Shown: piece after piece, positions 8,245 through 15,999 of the stretch
Position numbering within the stretch: position 1 is the first letter of the stretch
Layout: each line of letters starts with the position of its first letter
Assembly (NCBI GenBank): GCA_018265615.1
Contig: JABLYX010000068.1
Location: 1 to 25,298 of the forward strand
Source: Lentisphaeria bacterium
GTDB taxonomy: Bacteria; Verrucomicrobiota; Lentisphaeria; Victivallales; Victivallaceae
Reading direction: 5' to 3'
Length of the DNA stretch: 25,298 nucleotides
Translations under genes and position numbers: made by a program
The notes under the pieces: generated by a model
The model's input: only the letters and a program-made list of their open reading frames with translations
The model's database searches: none
What the model was told of the DNA's origin: nothing

Positions 8245-8907
8245 TCATTCGAACTCGAAAATGCCGAAGCAATCCGGTTCATGGAAGTTCAGCCGTTTGA
8301 CCGGCCGCCATGATGCCCAGTGCGGGTGGCTGGTCATGTCTCCGCACTTGTAGGCGTTGCCGCGCCACACCGTGCCGGAGCCGGGAGCCGGGGCTCCGTG
8401 GGTTTTCCCGAAAATCGCGAAGGGGAGGAAGAAGCCGACCTCGTACCGGGTTTCCTCCGCGATTTCCGGATCGATTCTTCCGGCGAGCGTATGGTGGACC
8501 CGGACGCCGCCGGCATCCTCGCGGGTCAGCGGCCGGACATCCCCCGTTTCCGGACGGCGGCGGCGGTCCGCCACATGCTGCGACAGGAAAATCCCGGAGG
8601 CGTTGAATTCGAAATTCACATAGCCGGTTCCGGCCGCAGGGCGCACGAAGAGCTCAACGCAGCTGTCGCAGCAGACCGGGTCCTGGAACTTCTCCGCCAC
8701 GCAGCGGATGTACCGGTCACGCACCGAAAAGAGCCCGTAGAGGCCCGCATCGTCATATTGCAGCCGGAGGCGCGTCTCCGGGCGGTGCCCGCTCCCCTCG
8801 GGGCGGAAACAATCGATCTGGAGCGTTTCACATCTCTGCCAGCCGTCGGAATCGAATCCGGCGGAGAGCTCCGGCGCCGCCGGAGCACGGCGAATCAGGT
8901 ATCCCAT
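8245..8907 (-). CDS. Carbohydrate-binding family 9-like protein
   Basis: This 220-residue protein resembles the CBM9-like/DOMON-type carbohydrate-binding beta-sandwich found as stand-alone proteins in Bacteroidetes and PVC bacteria. Recognisable elements are the central DSCVELFVRP (about 80-90), the NFEFNASGIFL strand, and the closing RLNFHEPDCFGIFEFE, matching the family ending NFHxPExFGxxEF. No signal peptide is evident, so it is probably cytoplasmic; the ligand is unknown. I prefer the ATG at 8907: GGAGG lies 10 bp upstream. The in-frame TTG at 8916 would have that same site only 1 bp away. It follows the lipoprotein gene by 5 bp and so belongs to the pyrH-lpxA operon, an odd place for a sugar-binding domain. 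Confidence 0.75.
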   Translation of the reverse strand: MGYLIRRAPAAPELSAGFDSDGWQRCETLQIDCFRPEGSGHRPETRLRLQYDDAGLYGLFSVRDRYIRCVAEKFQDPVCCDSCVELFVRPAAGTGYVNFEFNASGIFLSQHVADRRRRPETGDVRPLTREDAGGVRVHHTLAGRIDPEIAEETRYEVGFFLPFAIFGKTHGAPAPGSGTVWRGNAYKCGDMTSHPHWASWRPVKRLNFHEPDCFGIFEFE

Positions 8908-8912
8908 GGCGC

Positions 8913-10121
8913 TCAATCCTCCTTGAGCTGATAGATTTTGCCCATGTTGAAGCTGCCGCTGAGCCGGGACTCCGGCTCCTCGTGCGCATTGGCTGCCGGG
9001 CGGACCGTCTTGATGAACATCGTGCGGTCGATGCCGCCGCCGGGCTTCATCGTATAGAGGGCGGCGGCGCCCGGAACGTTGCGGATCGAAAGCATGTTCC
9101 GGTTGAAATCCTCCACGCTTTGCACCCTTCCGAGCCCGATGGCCAGCAGCTTGAGCGCGTCGTATCCCTGCGCTTCGCAGCTGCTCGGATAGACGAAGTT
9201 TGTACGGCGGAATTCCTTCCGGAACTCGTGCTGCTCCGGCAGGTCGAATTCATCGGAGTAGAGCCCGATGAAGGCGCAATCGCCGGGCTGCGGCCCGCAC
9301 TCCCGCAGGAAAACCGGCTCGTCCCAGCTCTCAGGGCCGAGCAGCAGCCCGCGGTAGCCGAGCTCGCGGATGTATTTGACCAGCCGGCCCGCGTTTTCCG
9401 GTTCCGCAGGAATCAGGATCGCCTGCGGCCCGTAGGAAACCAGCTCGTGCAGTTTCTTGACGAAATCGTCCTTGTTCCCCTGAAACTCGACTGTGTGGAC
9501 GACGTCGCCGCCGAGTTCGGAAAACGCTTTTGAAGCCGCTTGGGCGACGCTGCGCGAATAGGCGGCCTGATCGTCCAGGTTCACGAGAATCGCGATGCGT
9601 AAAAGCTTGCGCCAGTACCAGGCGTAAGCGGCGAGCGCTTCCCCCTGCTGGGTGTCGGTGAAGCAGGAACGGTAGGTTACTTTCGTTCCGTCCGTGATCT
9701 CGTCGTTTGTGGCGAGCGGAACCACGGTCGGGATCAGCAGCCCTTCGACGACCGGCTTGATCGCGAGCGCCTCGTTCGTGCTGTACGGGCCGATCAGGCC
9801 GATGATGCCGTCGTTGAAAAGCTCTTCAAGCTGGCGCCGCGCCTCGGACGGGCTGCTCTTTGTGTCGCGGACCAGAAGTTCGATGCGGCGATCCGAAATT
9901 CCTCGTCCGTTGTTGAGCTCCTGACTGGCGAGTTCGACACCGCGCAGGGTGCGTCTGCCGAAATCCGAGTTCGCACCGGTGAGCGGCAGCAGCACGCCGA
10001 TTTTGACCGGTTGCGACGCCTCTTCGGGAATGACCGGATGAGGCAGCGGAGTGATTTCCGCACAGCCTGCGAATATCGCCGCAACGGTCGCGGCGAACAG
10101 CAAAGTGATCCATTTTTTCAT
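8913..10121 (-). CDS. Periplasmic-binding-protein-like lipoprotein (LivJ/Peripla_BP_6 fold)
   Basis: This 402-residue protein starts MKKW with a short signal peptide and a lipobox IFAGC, so Cys20 should be lipidated. The rest is a type I periplasmic-binding fold: KIGVLLPLTGANSDFGRRTLRG near the start, GIIGLIGPYSTNEALAIKP, and a conserved AQGYDALKLLAIGL helix towards the end. Family members bind amino acids or other small ligands for ABC import, but no LivHMGF-type permease or ATPase genes lie nearby. An alternative is a cell-wall role like that of LpoA, whose C-terminal domain has this fold. The ATG at 10121 has AAGGAG 12 bp upstream. An in-frame TTG at 10142 would overlap lpxA but adds residues before a normal signal peptide, so I rejected it. 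Confidence 0.88.
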   Translation of the reverse strand: MKKWITLLFAATVAAIFAGCAEITPLPHPVIPEEASQPVKIGVLLPLTGANSDFGRRTLRGVELASQELNNGRGISDRRIELLVRDTKSSPSEARRQLEELFNDGIIGLIGPYSTNEALAIKPVVEGLLIPTVVPLATNDEITDGTKVTYRSCFTDTQQGEALAAYAWYWRKLLRIAILVNLDDQAAYSRSVAQAASKAFSELGGDVVHTVEFQGNKDDFVKKLHELVSYGPQAILIPAEPENAGRLVKYIRELGYRGLLLGPESWDEPVFLRECGPQPGDCAFIGLYSDEFDLPEQHEFRKEFRRTNFVYPSSCEAQGYDALKLLAIGLGRVQSVEDFNRNMLSIRNVPGAAALYTMKPGGGIDRTMFIKTVRPAANAHEEPESRLSGSFNMGKIYQLKED

Positions 10122-10138
10122 AATCGGGGAAAGCTCCT

Positions 10139-10969
10139 TCAATCTTTTTCTTCGGGATCCGCGCCGCGGATTCCGAGCGCGGTCAGCTCCGGATCCCCCG
10201 GCATGATCCCGCGCTCCGTTTTGCGGATGAATTCGACGAAATGATCCACCTCGGGCGGACGCATCGGCATTTTTTCGATTTCAGCCAGGGCGTTCGTCGC
10301 GTTCAGCCCGCGGAAGAAATAGGTTTTGATCGCGCGCCGGATCGCCGTTCTCGCGTAGCTGTCGAATCCCGCCCGGCGCAGGCCGATCACGTTCGGCCCG
10401 CAGACGCACTCGTTCTCCGCGAGCATGCAGAACGGCGGAATGTCCTGGCGGACGATCGTGCGCGCACCGACCATCGCTAGCTGCCCGATCCGGCAGAACT
10501 GATGGATCAGGATGAAGCCGGAGAGCACCGCCTGATCCTCAATGACCACATGGCCCGAAACCGCCGTCTGGTTCGCGATGGTGACGCGGTCGCCGATCTG
10601 CGCGTCGTGGCCGACATGCACGAACGACATCAGCAGCGTGCCGCTGCCGATCCGGGTGTAGCGTTCCGCGAAGGGCGAACGGTGGATCGTGACGTATTCG
10701 CGGATCGTCGTATCCGCCCCGACCGTCGTCCACGCGACGGTCCCCGGCGTGAAACGGTGATCCTGCGGCTCCTCGCCGATCAGCGCGCCGAGATAGATCC
10801 GGCAGCGCGGCCCGAGCGTGGTGTAGCGTGCGATCTTCACATGGGAGTCGATCACGCAGTCGTCGCCGACCACGCAATCCTCCTCGACGATCGAGTACGG
10901 CCCGATACGGACGCCGGTCCCGATCTGCGCCTTCGGGCTGATTACCGCGGTCGGATGGATGTCGGTCAT
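10139..10969 (-). CDS. lpxA: UDP-N-acetylglucosamine O-acyltransferase LpxA
   Basis: LpxA transfers a 3-hydroxyacyl chain from acyl-ACP to UDP-GlcNAc, the first step of lipid A synthesis, in the cytoplasm. The 276-residue protein shows the left-handed beta-helix hexapeptide pattern over residues 1-190 and a helical C-terminal domain. The catalytic region MSFVHVGHDAQIG places His118 and His121 at E. coli His122/His125; His140 (VSGH) and His156 (IHQF) also align with active-site histidines. The element GEEPQDHRF occupies the GEVNQDLKY position. The start at 10969 has GAGG 8 bp upstream and lies 9 bp after pyrH, so the two are cotranscribed. No other lpx gene is in the window. Confidence 0.97.
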   Translation of the reverse strand: MTDIHPTAVISPKAQIGTGVRIGPYSIVEEDCVVGDDCVIDSHVKIARYTTLGPRCRIYLGALIGEEPQDHRFTPGTVAWTTVGADTTIREYVTIHRSPFAERYTRIGSGTLLMSFVHVGHDAQIGDRVTIANQTAVSGHVVIEDQAVLSGFILIHQFCRIGQLAMVGARTIVRQDIPPFCMLAENECVCGPNVIGLRRAGFDSYARTAIRRAIKTYFFRGLNATNALAEIEKMPMRPPEVDHFVEFIRKTERGIMPGDPELTALGIRGADPEEKD

Positions 10970-10978
10970 GGTTCCGCC

Positions 10979-11698
10979 TCAGCTTACGATGGTTCCGGCT
11001 TCGGTGTCTCCCGCCAGGATCCGTTCGAGGCTGTCGGGGTCCGAAAAATTGAACACGATGATCGGCAGGTCGTTGTCGCGGCACATCGAGAACGCGGTCG
11101 AATCCATGACCTTCAGCTGCCGTGCGAGCGCTTCGTCGAAGCTCAGTTCCGAAAACCGCTCGGCGGCCGGATCCTTGAACGGATCGGCCGTGTAGATGCC
11201 GTCGACCTTCGTCGCCTTGAGCACCGCATCGCAGTCGGTTTCGAGCGCCCGCAGCGCGCTGGTCGTGTCGGTCGTGAAGAACGGGCTGCCCGTTCCGCCC
11301 GCGAAGATCACGATCTTGCCGGCTTCGAGCGCCCGGATCGCCTCTTCGCGGTTGAACCGCGGCGCGATCGGCTCCATGCCGATCGAACACTGCACGACCG
11401 CCTCGATTCCGGCGGCCCGGAAAAAGTCGCGCAGACAGAGCGCGTTCATCACCGTCGCAAGCATGCCCATATAATCCGCGTTGACCCGGTCCATGCCTCC
11501 CGCGCGGCCCATCACGCCGCGCCAGATGTTCCCGGCGCCGACGACCAGGGCGACTTCCACGCCCTTGTCCGCAACGGCCTTGACCCGTTCGACGGCGGTT
11601 CTGACCGCGTCGGCATCGTATCCGTGCTCCTGCGCGCCTTTGAGCGCTTCGCCGCTGAGTTTCAGCAATACCCGGCTGAATCGGAATTTTTCGTTCAT
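10979..11698 (-). CDS. pyrH: UMP kinase
   Basis: This enzyme phosphorylates UMP to UDP with ATP, supplying pyrimidine nucleotides, including those used for UDP-sugars. The 239-residue length is typical of bacterial hexameric UMP kinases of the amino-acid-kinase fold. Motifs: KLSGEAL near residues 13-19, VVGAGNIWRG (about 52-61), FAGGTGSPFFTTDT, and the KATKVDGIYTADPFKDP loop. It is the first gene of the minus-strand operon and is followed by lpxA. The ATG at 11698 has AAAGGGG a few bases upstream. Elsewhere pyrH commonly sits next to tsf and frr; those neighbours are absent here. Confidence 0.98.
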   Translation of the reverse strand: MNEKFRFSRVLLKLSGEALKGAQEHGYDADAVRTAVERVKAVADKGVEVALVVGAGNIWRGVMGRAGGMDRVNADYMGMLATVMNALCLRDFFRAAGIEAVVQCSIGMEPIAPRFNREEAIRALEAGKIVIFAGGTGSPFFTTDTTSALRALETDCDAVLKATKVDGIYTADPFKDPAAERFSELSFDEALARQLKVMDSTAFSMCRDNDLPIIVFNFSDPDSLERILAGDTEAGTIVS

Positions 11699-11749
11699 TT
11701 TAACCCCTTTCGCTTCCGGCGAATCCGATTTGAATCTCTATTCTATAGC

Positions 11750-11779
11750 AATATATCTCTTGAATCCCGATTTCGCCAA
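11750..11779 (-). promoter_or_regulatory. Candidate promoter for pyrH-lpxA operon
   Basis: On the minus strand TTGGCG (11774-11779) and TATATT (11750-11755) are 18 bp apart. Transcription would begin near 11743, giving a leader of about 45 nt. The leader contains a small inverted repeat (TTCGC 11709-11713, GCGAA 11719-11723). Two similar direct elements, GAATCCGATTT (11721-11731) and GAATCCCGATTT (11762-11773), lie downstream of and within the promoter. The 179-bp gap also holds an AT-rich stretch (11791-11830, with TATATT at 11821-11826) that may drive the divergent dehydrogenase operon, but no convincing -35 for it is visible. Confidence 0.4.
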
Positions 11780-11877
11780 GAAAAAGAGGGTTGAAATGGT
11801 GTTTTTATAAAAAAAACGTGTATATTATTTCAAAACAGAACGCAACAGAAAATCCGGAACGGTACAGGAAATCAGGA

Positions 11878-12894
11878 ATGGAAAGCGATACAAAGCTCAA
11901 GGTCGGTGTTCTCGGCGTCGGCGCCCTCGGCAGGCATCATGCGCGGCTCTATGCCCAGAGCCCGAATGCGGAAATGGTCGGAATCTTCGACGTTCAGCCC
12001 GAAACCGCCGCAAAGGTGGGGGCCGAGTTCAATCTGCCGGTCTTTTCGGACTGGAAGCAGCTTGCAGAAAAGTGCGATGCGCTGAGCGTCGCGGTTCCCG
12101 CCAACTTTCACGCCTCGACGACCATTCCGCTGCTGGAGATGGGCAAGCATGTGCTGGTTGAGAAGCCGATCGAGGCGAGTCTCGAGCTCGCCGGGCAGAT
12201 GGTGGAGAGCGCCCGGAAAAATAACGTCGTGCTCGCGGTCGGCCATGTCGAGCGGTTCAACCCGGCCATGGATTTCCTCGAAAAATACGCGGCGAACACC
12301 CGCTTTATCGAGGCGCACCGCCTCGCCCAGTATCCGCCGCCGCGGCCGGGCCTGCCGCGCCGCGGGACCGAAGTCAGCGTCGTGGTCGACCTGATGATCC
12401 ACGACATCGATCTTGTGCTGACGATGGTTGACTCCGAGGTCGAACGGTTCGACGTGGTCGGCATCCCCGTGCTCAGCAAGACCGAGGACATCGTGAACGC
12501 CCGGATCAAGTTCAAAAACGGCAGCTGCGCGAGTCTGACCGCGAGCCGGGTCAGCCAGGAGCCGATGCGGAGGTTCCGCGTCTTCCAGGAGGACTGCTAC
12601 ATTTCGATGGACTACGGCAAGCACTTCGGCATGGTGCTGAAGCGCAACCGCATCGGACTTGCGCGCAAGGATGTGAATCTCGACGAAAAGAATGCGCTTG
12701 CCGCCGAGCTTGAGGACTTCATTCTCGCCGTGAACAAAACCATGGTCACGGGGCAGCTCTGCAACGCAAAGGTCTCGGGCGATGCGGGCTTGCGCGCGCT
12801 GCGTCTCGCCATCGCGATCGAGGAGGAGGCGCGCCGCTACAATGACCAATACGGCTTCAAGTTCGCGCCGTGTACGCCGGATGAACTGAACTGA
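11878..12894 (+). CDS. Gfo/Idh/MocA family NAD(P)-dependent oxidoreductase
   Basis: This 338-residue cytoplasmic dehydrogenase has an N-terminal Rossmann fold with GVGALG (13-18), the EKP motif (95-97) whose lysine is catalytic in the family, and a C-terminal alpha/beta domain with DLMIHDID (171-178). The stretch VGHVERFNPA (121-130) is typical of the subgroup that oxidises UDP-sugars and is often found beside lipid A genes. In Acidithiobacillus and Leptospira, GnnA of this family oxidises UDP-GlcNAc at C3. It is divergent from pyrH-lpxA and is followed after 8 bp by ispE. The frame opens at 11791, but the ATG at 11878 fits the family, with AGGAAA 8 bp upstream. The exact substrate is inference. 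Confidence 0.88.
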   Translation: MESDTKLKVGVLGVGALGRHHARLYAQSPNAEMVGIFDVQPETAAKVGAEFNLPVFSDWKQLAEKCDALSVAVPANFHASTTIPLLEMGKHVLVEKPIEASLELAGQMVESARKNNVVLAVGHVERFNPAMDFLEKYAANTRFIEAHRLAQYPPPRPGLPRRGTEVSVVVDLMIHDIDLVLTMVDSEVERFDVVGIPVLSKTEDIVNARIKFKNGSCASLTASRVSQEPMRRFRVFQEDCYISMDYGKHFGMVLKRNRIGLARKDVNLDEKNALAAELEDFILAVNKTMVTGQLCNAKVSGDAGLRALRLAIAIEEEARRYNDQYGFKFAPCTPDELN

Positions 12895-12902
12895 GGGAAT
12901 CC

Positions 12903-13760
12903 ATGTCGCTATCCGCCCTGTCGAAGTCGAAAATCAATCTGTACCTGAAGGTGCTGAACCGGCGGCCGGACCGTTATCACGAGCTTGAGACGCTGTTTCT
13001 TCCGCTCGATACGCCGGCCGACCGGATCGTGCTCGACTTCGACGAAAAACCGGGGATCCGGGTCACTTCCACGACTCAGGATGTGCCGGAGAACCTCGAG
13101 AACCTCGCCGGCCGGGCCGCGCTCGCTTACTCCGACATGGCCGGAGTGGCGCCGCGCTGGACGATCCGGATCGAGAAGGAGATCCCGATTGCGGCCGGAA
13201 TGGGCGGCGGCAGCTCGAACGCCGCCGCCGTGCTGCGGCTGCTGAACAAACATTACGGCAGGCTCTCCGGTGAAGAGCTTGCGGCGCTCGCGCTCGCGCT
13301 CGGGGCGGATGTGCCGTTTTTCCTGCACGGGCTGCCCGCCGTCGCGACGGGGATCGGGGAGGTGTTCCGCTACCCGGAGGGGCGGCTCATCGCTCCGCCG
13401 CTGCTGGTGGTGAATCCGCACTTTCCGGTCAGCGCGAAATGGGCGTATACTCATCTGGACCCGGAGCGCATCGGTCCGGACGGCTCCGGCAGGCTTGCGC
13501 GGCTGATCGACGCCCTGCGCCGCAACGATCCGAAAGGCGTCGCCGCGAACCTGCACAATGACCTTGCGTTTGCGCTGTATGAAAAATTTCCGCTGCTCGC
13601 GCTGTTGCGCGACTTCATGCGGGAGAACGGGGCTTTGAACGCTGAAATCACCGGCAGCGGCCCTTCGCTTTTTGCAATCTGCGCGAATGCGGATGAACGC
13701 GATGAGCTTGCAGGCGCACTTTCCGGCGCGTTCCGCTCGATTACCGTGTTTACGAACTGA
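12903..13760 (+). CDS. ispE: 4-diphosphocytidyl-2-C-methyl-D-erythritol kinase
   Basis: IspE phosphorylates CDP-methylerythritol in the MEP pathway to isoprenoids such as undecaprenyl carriers and quinones. The 285-residue protein is a GHMP kinase: the N-terminal KSKINLYLKVLNRRPDRYHEL, the ATP loop PIAAGMGGGSSNAAAVL (95-111), the catalytic aspartate in LGADVPFF (Asp136) and the glycine-rich ITGSGPS near residue 250. The ATG at 12903 has GAGGGA upstream. It lies 8 bp after the dehydrogenase and 18 bp before the NIF3 gene, so the three probably form one transcript. Length and motifs are normal. Confidence 0.97.
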   Translation: MSLSALSKSKINLYLKVLNRRPDRYHELETLFLPLDTPADRIVLDFDEKPGIRVTSTTQDVPENLENLAGRAALAYSDMAGVAPRWTIRIEKEIPIAAGMGGGSSNAAAVLRLLNKHYGRLSGEELAALALALGADVPFFLHGLPAVATGIGEVFRYPEGRLIAPPLLVVNPHFPVSAKWAYTHLDPERIGPDGSGRLARLIDALRRNDPKGVAANLHNDLAFALYEKFPLLALLRDFMRENGALNAEITGSGPSLFAICANADERDELAGALSGAFRSITVFTN

Positions 13761-13778
13761 CCGATGAGGAGGACATTC

Positions 13779-14540
13779 ATGAAACGGACTGAACTGACCG
13801 CATATCTCGACCGCGAACTGAACCTCGCCGCCTTTCCGGGAGACGCATCGAACAACGGGCTCCAGATCGAAGGCGGGGCGGAGGTGAACCGCATGCTTTT
13901 CGGCGTGGATGGCTGCCTCGCGCTTTTCCGGTATGCCGCGGAGGGGAAGTTCGATTTCGTTTTCGTCCATCATGGAATTTCGTGGGGAGGCGAGCCGCGC
14001 CGCTGGACCGGGATCCACGCGGAGCGGTTCCGCACGATGTTCGGCAGCGACATCAGCCTTTACGGCGTGCACCTGCCGCTTGACGCCCATCCGGAGCTCG
14101 GCAACAATGCGCGGCTTTCCGCCCTCGCCGGGCTGGCGGAGCTCGAACCGTTCTGCAATTATCACGGCTATGACATCGGTTTTCTCGGCAGGACACGGCA
14201 GCTCGTGACCGCCGCCGGACTCGCGGGGGAGCTTGAAGCGAAGCTGAATACGAGTTCCCGCCTCATCGCGGATTCCGGCCGCACGCTCCGCCGCGTCGCC
14301 GTGGTTTCGGGCGGCGGCGGCATGGATGCGCTCGAACAGGCCGCTGCCGCCGGGGCGGACCTGCTGATCACGGGGGAGCTCGAGCATGTGATGTACCACC
14401 CTGCGTATGAGCTCGGAATGCCGGTGCTCGCCCTCGGCCACTACGCGACCGAAACGGTCGGGCCGAAGGCGGTCATGGAGCGGGTCCGGAAGGAGTTCGG
14501 CCTGGAGTGCGAATTCGCGGATTATCCGACCGGACTCTGA
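13779..14540 (+). CDS. NIF3/YbgI-family dinuclear metal protein
   Basis: This 253-residue protein is a NIF3-like (DUF34) protein, annotated in databases as GTP cyclohydrolase I type 2 homologue; its physiological role is unsettled. Metal ligands are in place: His64-His65 in FVHHGISW, Asp102 in HLPLDAHPELGNN, His221 and Glu225 in LGHYATE. It is the short E. coli YbgI form without the CutA/PII-like insertion seen in Bacillus YqfO. That inserted domain appears here as a separate gene at 18667-18996. I chose the ATG at 13779, which has a perfect GGAGG 6 bp upstream, over the upstream ATG at 13764. It ends 6 bp from the convergent glycosidase gene; no terminator is visible between them. Confidence 0.93.
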   Translation: MKRTELTAYLDRELNLAAFPGDASNNGLQIEGGAEVNRMLFGVDGCLALFRYAAEGKFDFVFVHHGISWGGEPRRWTGIHAERFRTMFGSDISLYGVHLPLDAHPELGNNARLSALAGLAELEPFCNYHGYDIGFLGRTRQLVTAAGLAGELEAKLNTSSRLIADSGRTLRRVAVVSGGGGMDALEQAAAAGADLLITGELEHVMYHPAYELGMPVLALGHYATETVGPKAVMERVRKEFGLECEFADYPTGL

Positions 14541-14546
14541 TTTCCG

Positions 14547-15872
14547 TCACTTCTCCCGCAGCAGAATCACGGACGACATACCCGGTTTTGCACCCGGCAG
14601 CCGGAGCAGGCCCCCGGCGTCCGTCGCGCACTCCGACTCGGCCCAGTCGTGATCGAAGTCGATCAGCACCTGTGAAAAGCGGGTGCTCTCTGCGCCCTTC
14701 AGGCGGAGCTCGATTTGCTCTTTCCCCGATTTGAAGTTGGAGAGCAGGAGCGCGCGTCTGCCGTTTGTATCGGTTCCGGCGAGAAGCTGAAGGTTGATGT
14801 CGTCCGAGACGGAAACGGCACGTTCCTCATACCGGACGATCTGCGCGAACGCCTTGAGGGTGTGGAAGAGCTTGAGCCGTTCCCCCCACTGGTTCCATGC
14901 TCCCCAGGCGTTGGAGAGCTGGCCGATCGTATAGTGATAGCCCATGGTGAGCGGCGAATCCTGCCAGGCGGAGAGCAGCGCCGTTGCGAACACGGCGGCA
15001 TTGATGCCGGGCAGGCCGTTCACCGGGTCATGGTAGGCCTGCTTGCCGAAGCCGCCGACCCAGTAATGCCATTCGTTCAGGTGCAGTTCGGTTTCCGTGA
15101 ATCCGTACTCATCGAGCAGTTCCCTGACCTTCGCCGGCTCCGCCGCGATCTCCTCGAGGCCGGTGGCGTACCGGTGCCAGGAGAAGAAATCCAGGGGGAC
15201 CCGGTTCGCGCGGCAATACTCCAGGAAGAGGCGGGCGTGTGCGTCATTGGAGCCCGGACGGACGGCTGCCAGCACGGGGCCGCCGATTTTGACGTTCGGG
15301 AAGCGGGCTTTGATTTTCTTCGCCGCGACTTCATACAGCCGGCAGTACTCCTCCATGGAGGAGTTCCACATCTCCTTCACGATATCCGGTTCGTTCCAGA
15401 TCTCCCAATAGGTGATGTTCCACGAAAAACCGTTGTTCCACCCTTCGTTGTAGTGGCGGATGATGTTGATGCAGATATCCGTCCACTTCTCACAGTCCTG
15501 CGGCGGAAAGGCGAAATAGTTGTTCAGCGTGTGTTCGATGGAAATCCCGAGGCGGAAGAAAATTTCCGACCCCGCGGCGCGGATATTGCGCAGATAGTCG
15601 TCGGTCTGGATGAAGTAGTAGTTATCCGGATTCTGCGCGTCTGCCCGCCAGTTGCCGAAGATGTGCTGAACGTCGACCAGCCGCATGCCCGGATTTCCGA
15701 GCGGGGCGTCGTGCAGCCGGGAGATCGGGATTTCCAGCTCGGCGAACTCCGTGACGGATTTCCCCTTGTCGATGTTTCCCCGGTTCAGGTGCGGACCGAG
15801 GTTTCCGCCGTTCAGCCGGCGGATCTTTCCGTTTTTGCTGTGAAAATCGACAGTCGGCATTTCACTTTTCAT
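14547..15872 (-). CDS. Clan GH-A glycoside hydrolase, GH39-like
   Basis: This 441-residue enzyme should hydrolyse a beta-linked glycoside with retention; GH39 members include beta-xylosidases and alpha-iduronidases. The acid/base glutamate is Glu161 in YWEIWNEPD, the nucleophile is probably Glu267 in HLNEWHYW, and FSWHRY (230-235) is the conserved strand between them. A C-terminal beta domain begins near 350. There is no signal peptide, so it is probably cytoplasmic and acts on imported oligosaccharides or glycosides. The start ATG at 15872 has AGGA about 9 bp upstream and a strong promoter. It is divergent from the AraC regulator gene, its likely controller. The exact family (39 versus another GH-A family) and substrate are not certain. 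Confidence 0.85.
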   Translation of the reverse strand: MKSEMPTVDFHSKNGKIRRLNGGNLGPHLNRGNIDKGKSVTEFAELEIPISRLHDAPLGNPGMRLVDVQHIFGNWRADAQNPDNYYFIQTDDYLRNIRAAGSEIFFRLGISIEHTLNNYFAFPPQDCEKWTDICINIIRHYNEGWNNGFSWNITYWEIWNEPDIVKEMWNSSMEEYCRLYEVAAKKIKARFPNVKIGGPVLAAVRPGSNDAHARLFLEYCRANRVPLDFFSWHRYATGLEEIAAEPAKVRELLDEYGFTETELHLNEWHYWVGGFGKQAYHDPVNGLPGINAAVFATALLSAWQDSPLTMGYHYTIGQLSNAWGAWNQWGERLKLFHTLKAFAQIVRYEERAVSVSDDINLQLLAGTDTNGRRALLLSNFKSGKEQIELRLKGAESTRFSQVLIDFDHDWAESECATDAGGLLRLPGAKPGMSSVILLREK

Positions 15873-15920
15873 GATGTTTTTTCCTGTGTCGGGGTTGCTT
15901 TGTCTCCGGGACTTTGTTAT

Positions 15921-15949
15921 ATTATATGCAAAATCATGGAATCAGCCAA
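15921..15949 (-). promoter_or_regulatory. Sigma-70 promoter of the GH39-like gene
   Basis: On the minus strand TTGGCT (15944-15949) is followed after exactly 17 bp by a perfect TATAAT (15921-15926). Transcription would begin near 15914, leaving a leader of about 42 nt with an AGGA ribosome site. The -35 overlaps one copy of the GCCAA element described in the adjacent entry. Confidence 0.7.
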
Positions 15950-15986
15950 GAACAATGCTTGCCAAATAATATCGTTTTCATGCCAA
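15945..15986. promoter_or_regulatory. Candidate AraC-family operator: GCCAA direct repeats
   Basis: The gap between the glycosidase and the AraC gene holds TGCCAA at 15960-15965 and 15981-15986, 21 bp apart, and a third GCCAA at 15945-15949, 16 bp before the first. AraC-type regulators often bind direct repeats about two helical turns apart. The third copy covers the glycosidase -35, and the copy at 15981 sits just upstream of the regulator's ATG, so both genes could be controlled. No clear promoter for the regulator itself is visible. Confidence 0.45.
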
Positions 15987-15999
15987 TACGGATAATCTG

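Noticed and set aside
10122..10142. TTG start of the lipoprotein gene overlapping lpxA by TTGA
   Set aside because: The AAGGAG site lies downstream of this TTG, and starting at the ATG at 10121 gives a normal lipoprotein signal peptide.
12909..14441. A 510-codon minus-strand frame opposite ispE and the NIF3 gene, with similar frames at 19142-20671 (minus) and 4630-5868 (plus)
   Set aside because: All lie over well-supported genes and give Arg/His/Gln-rich or otherwise non-domain sequence typical of GC-driven shadow frames.
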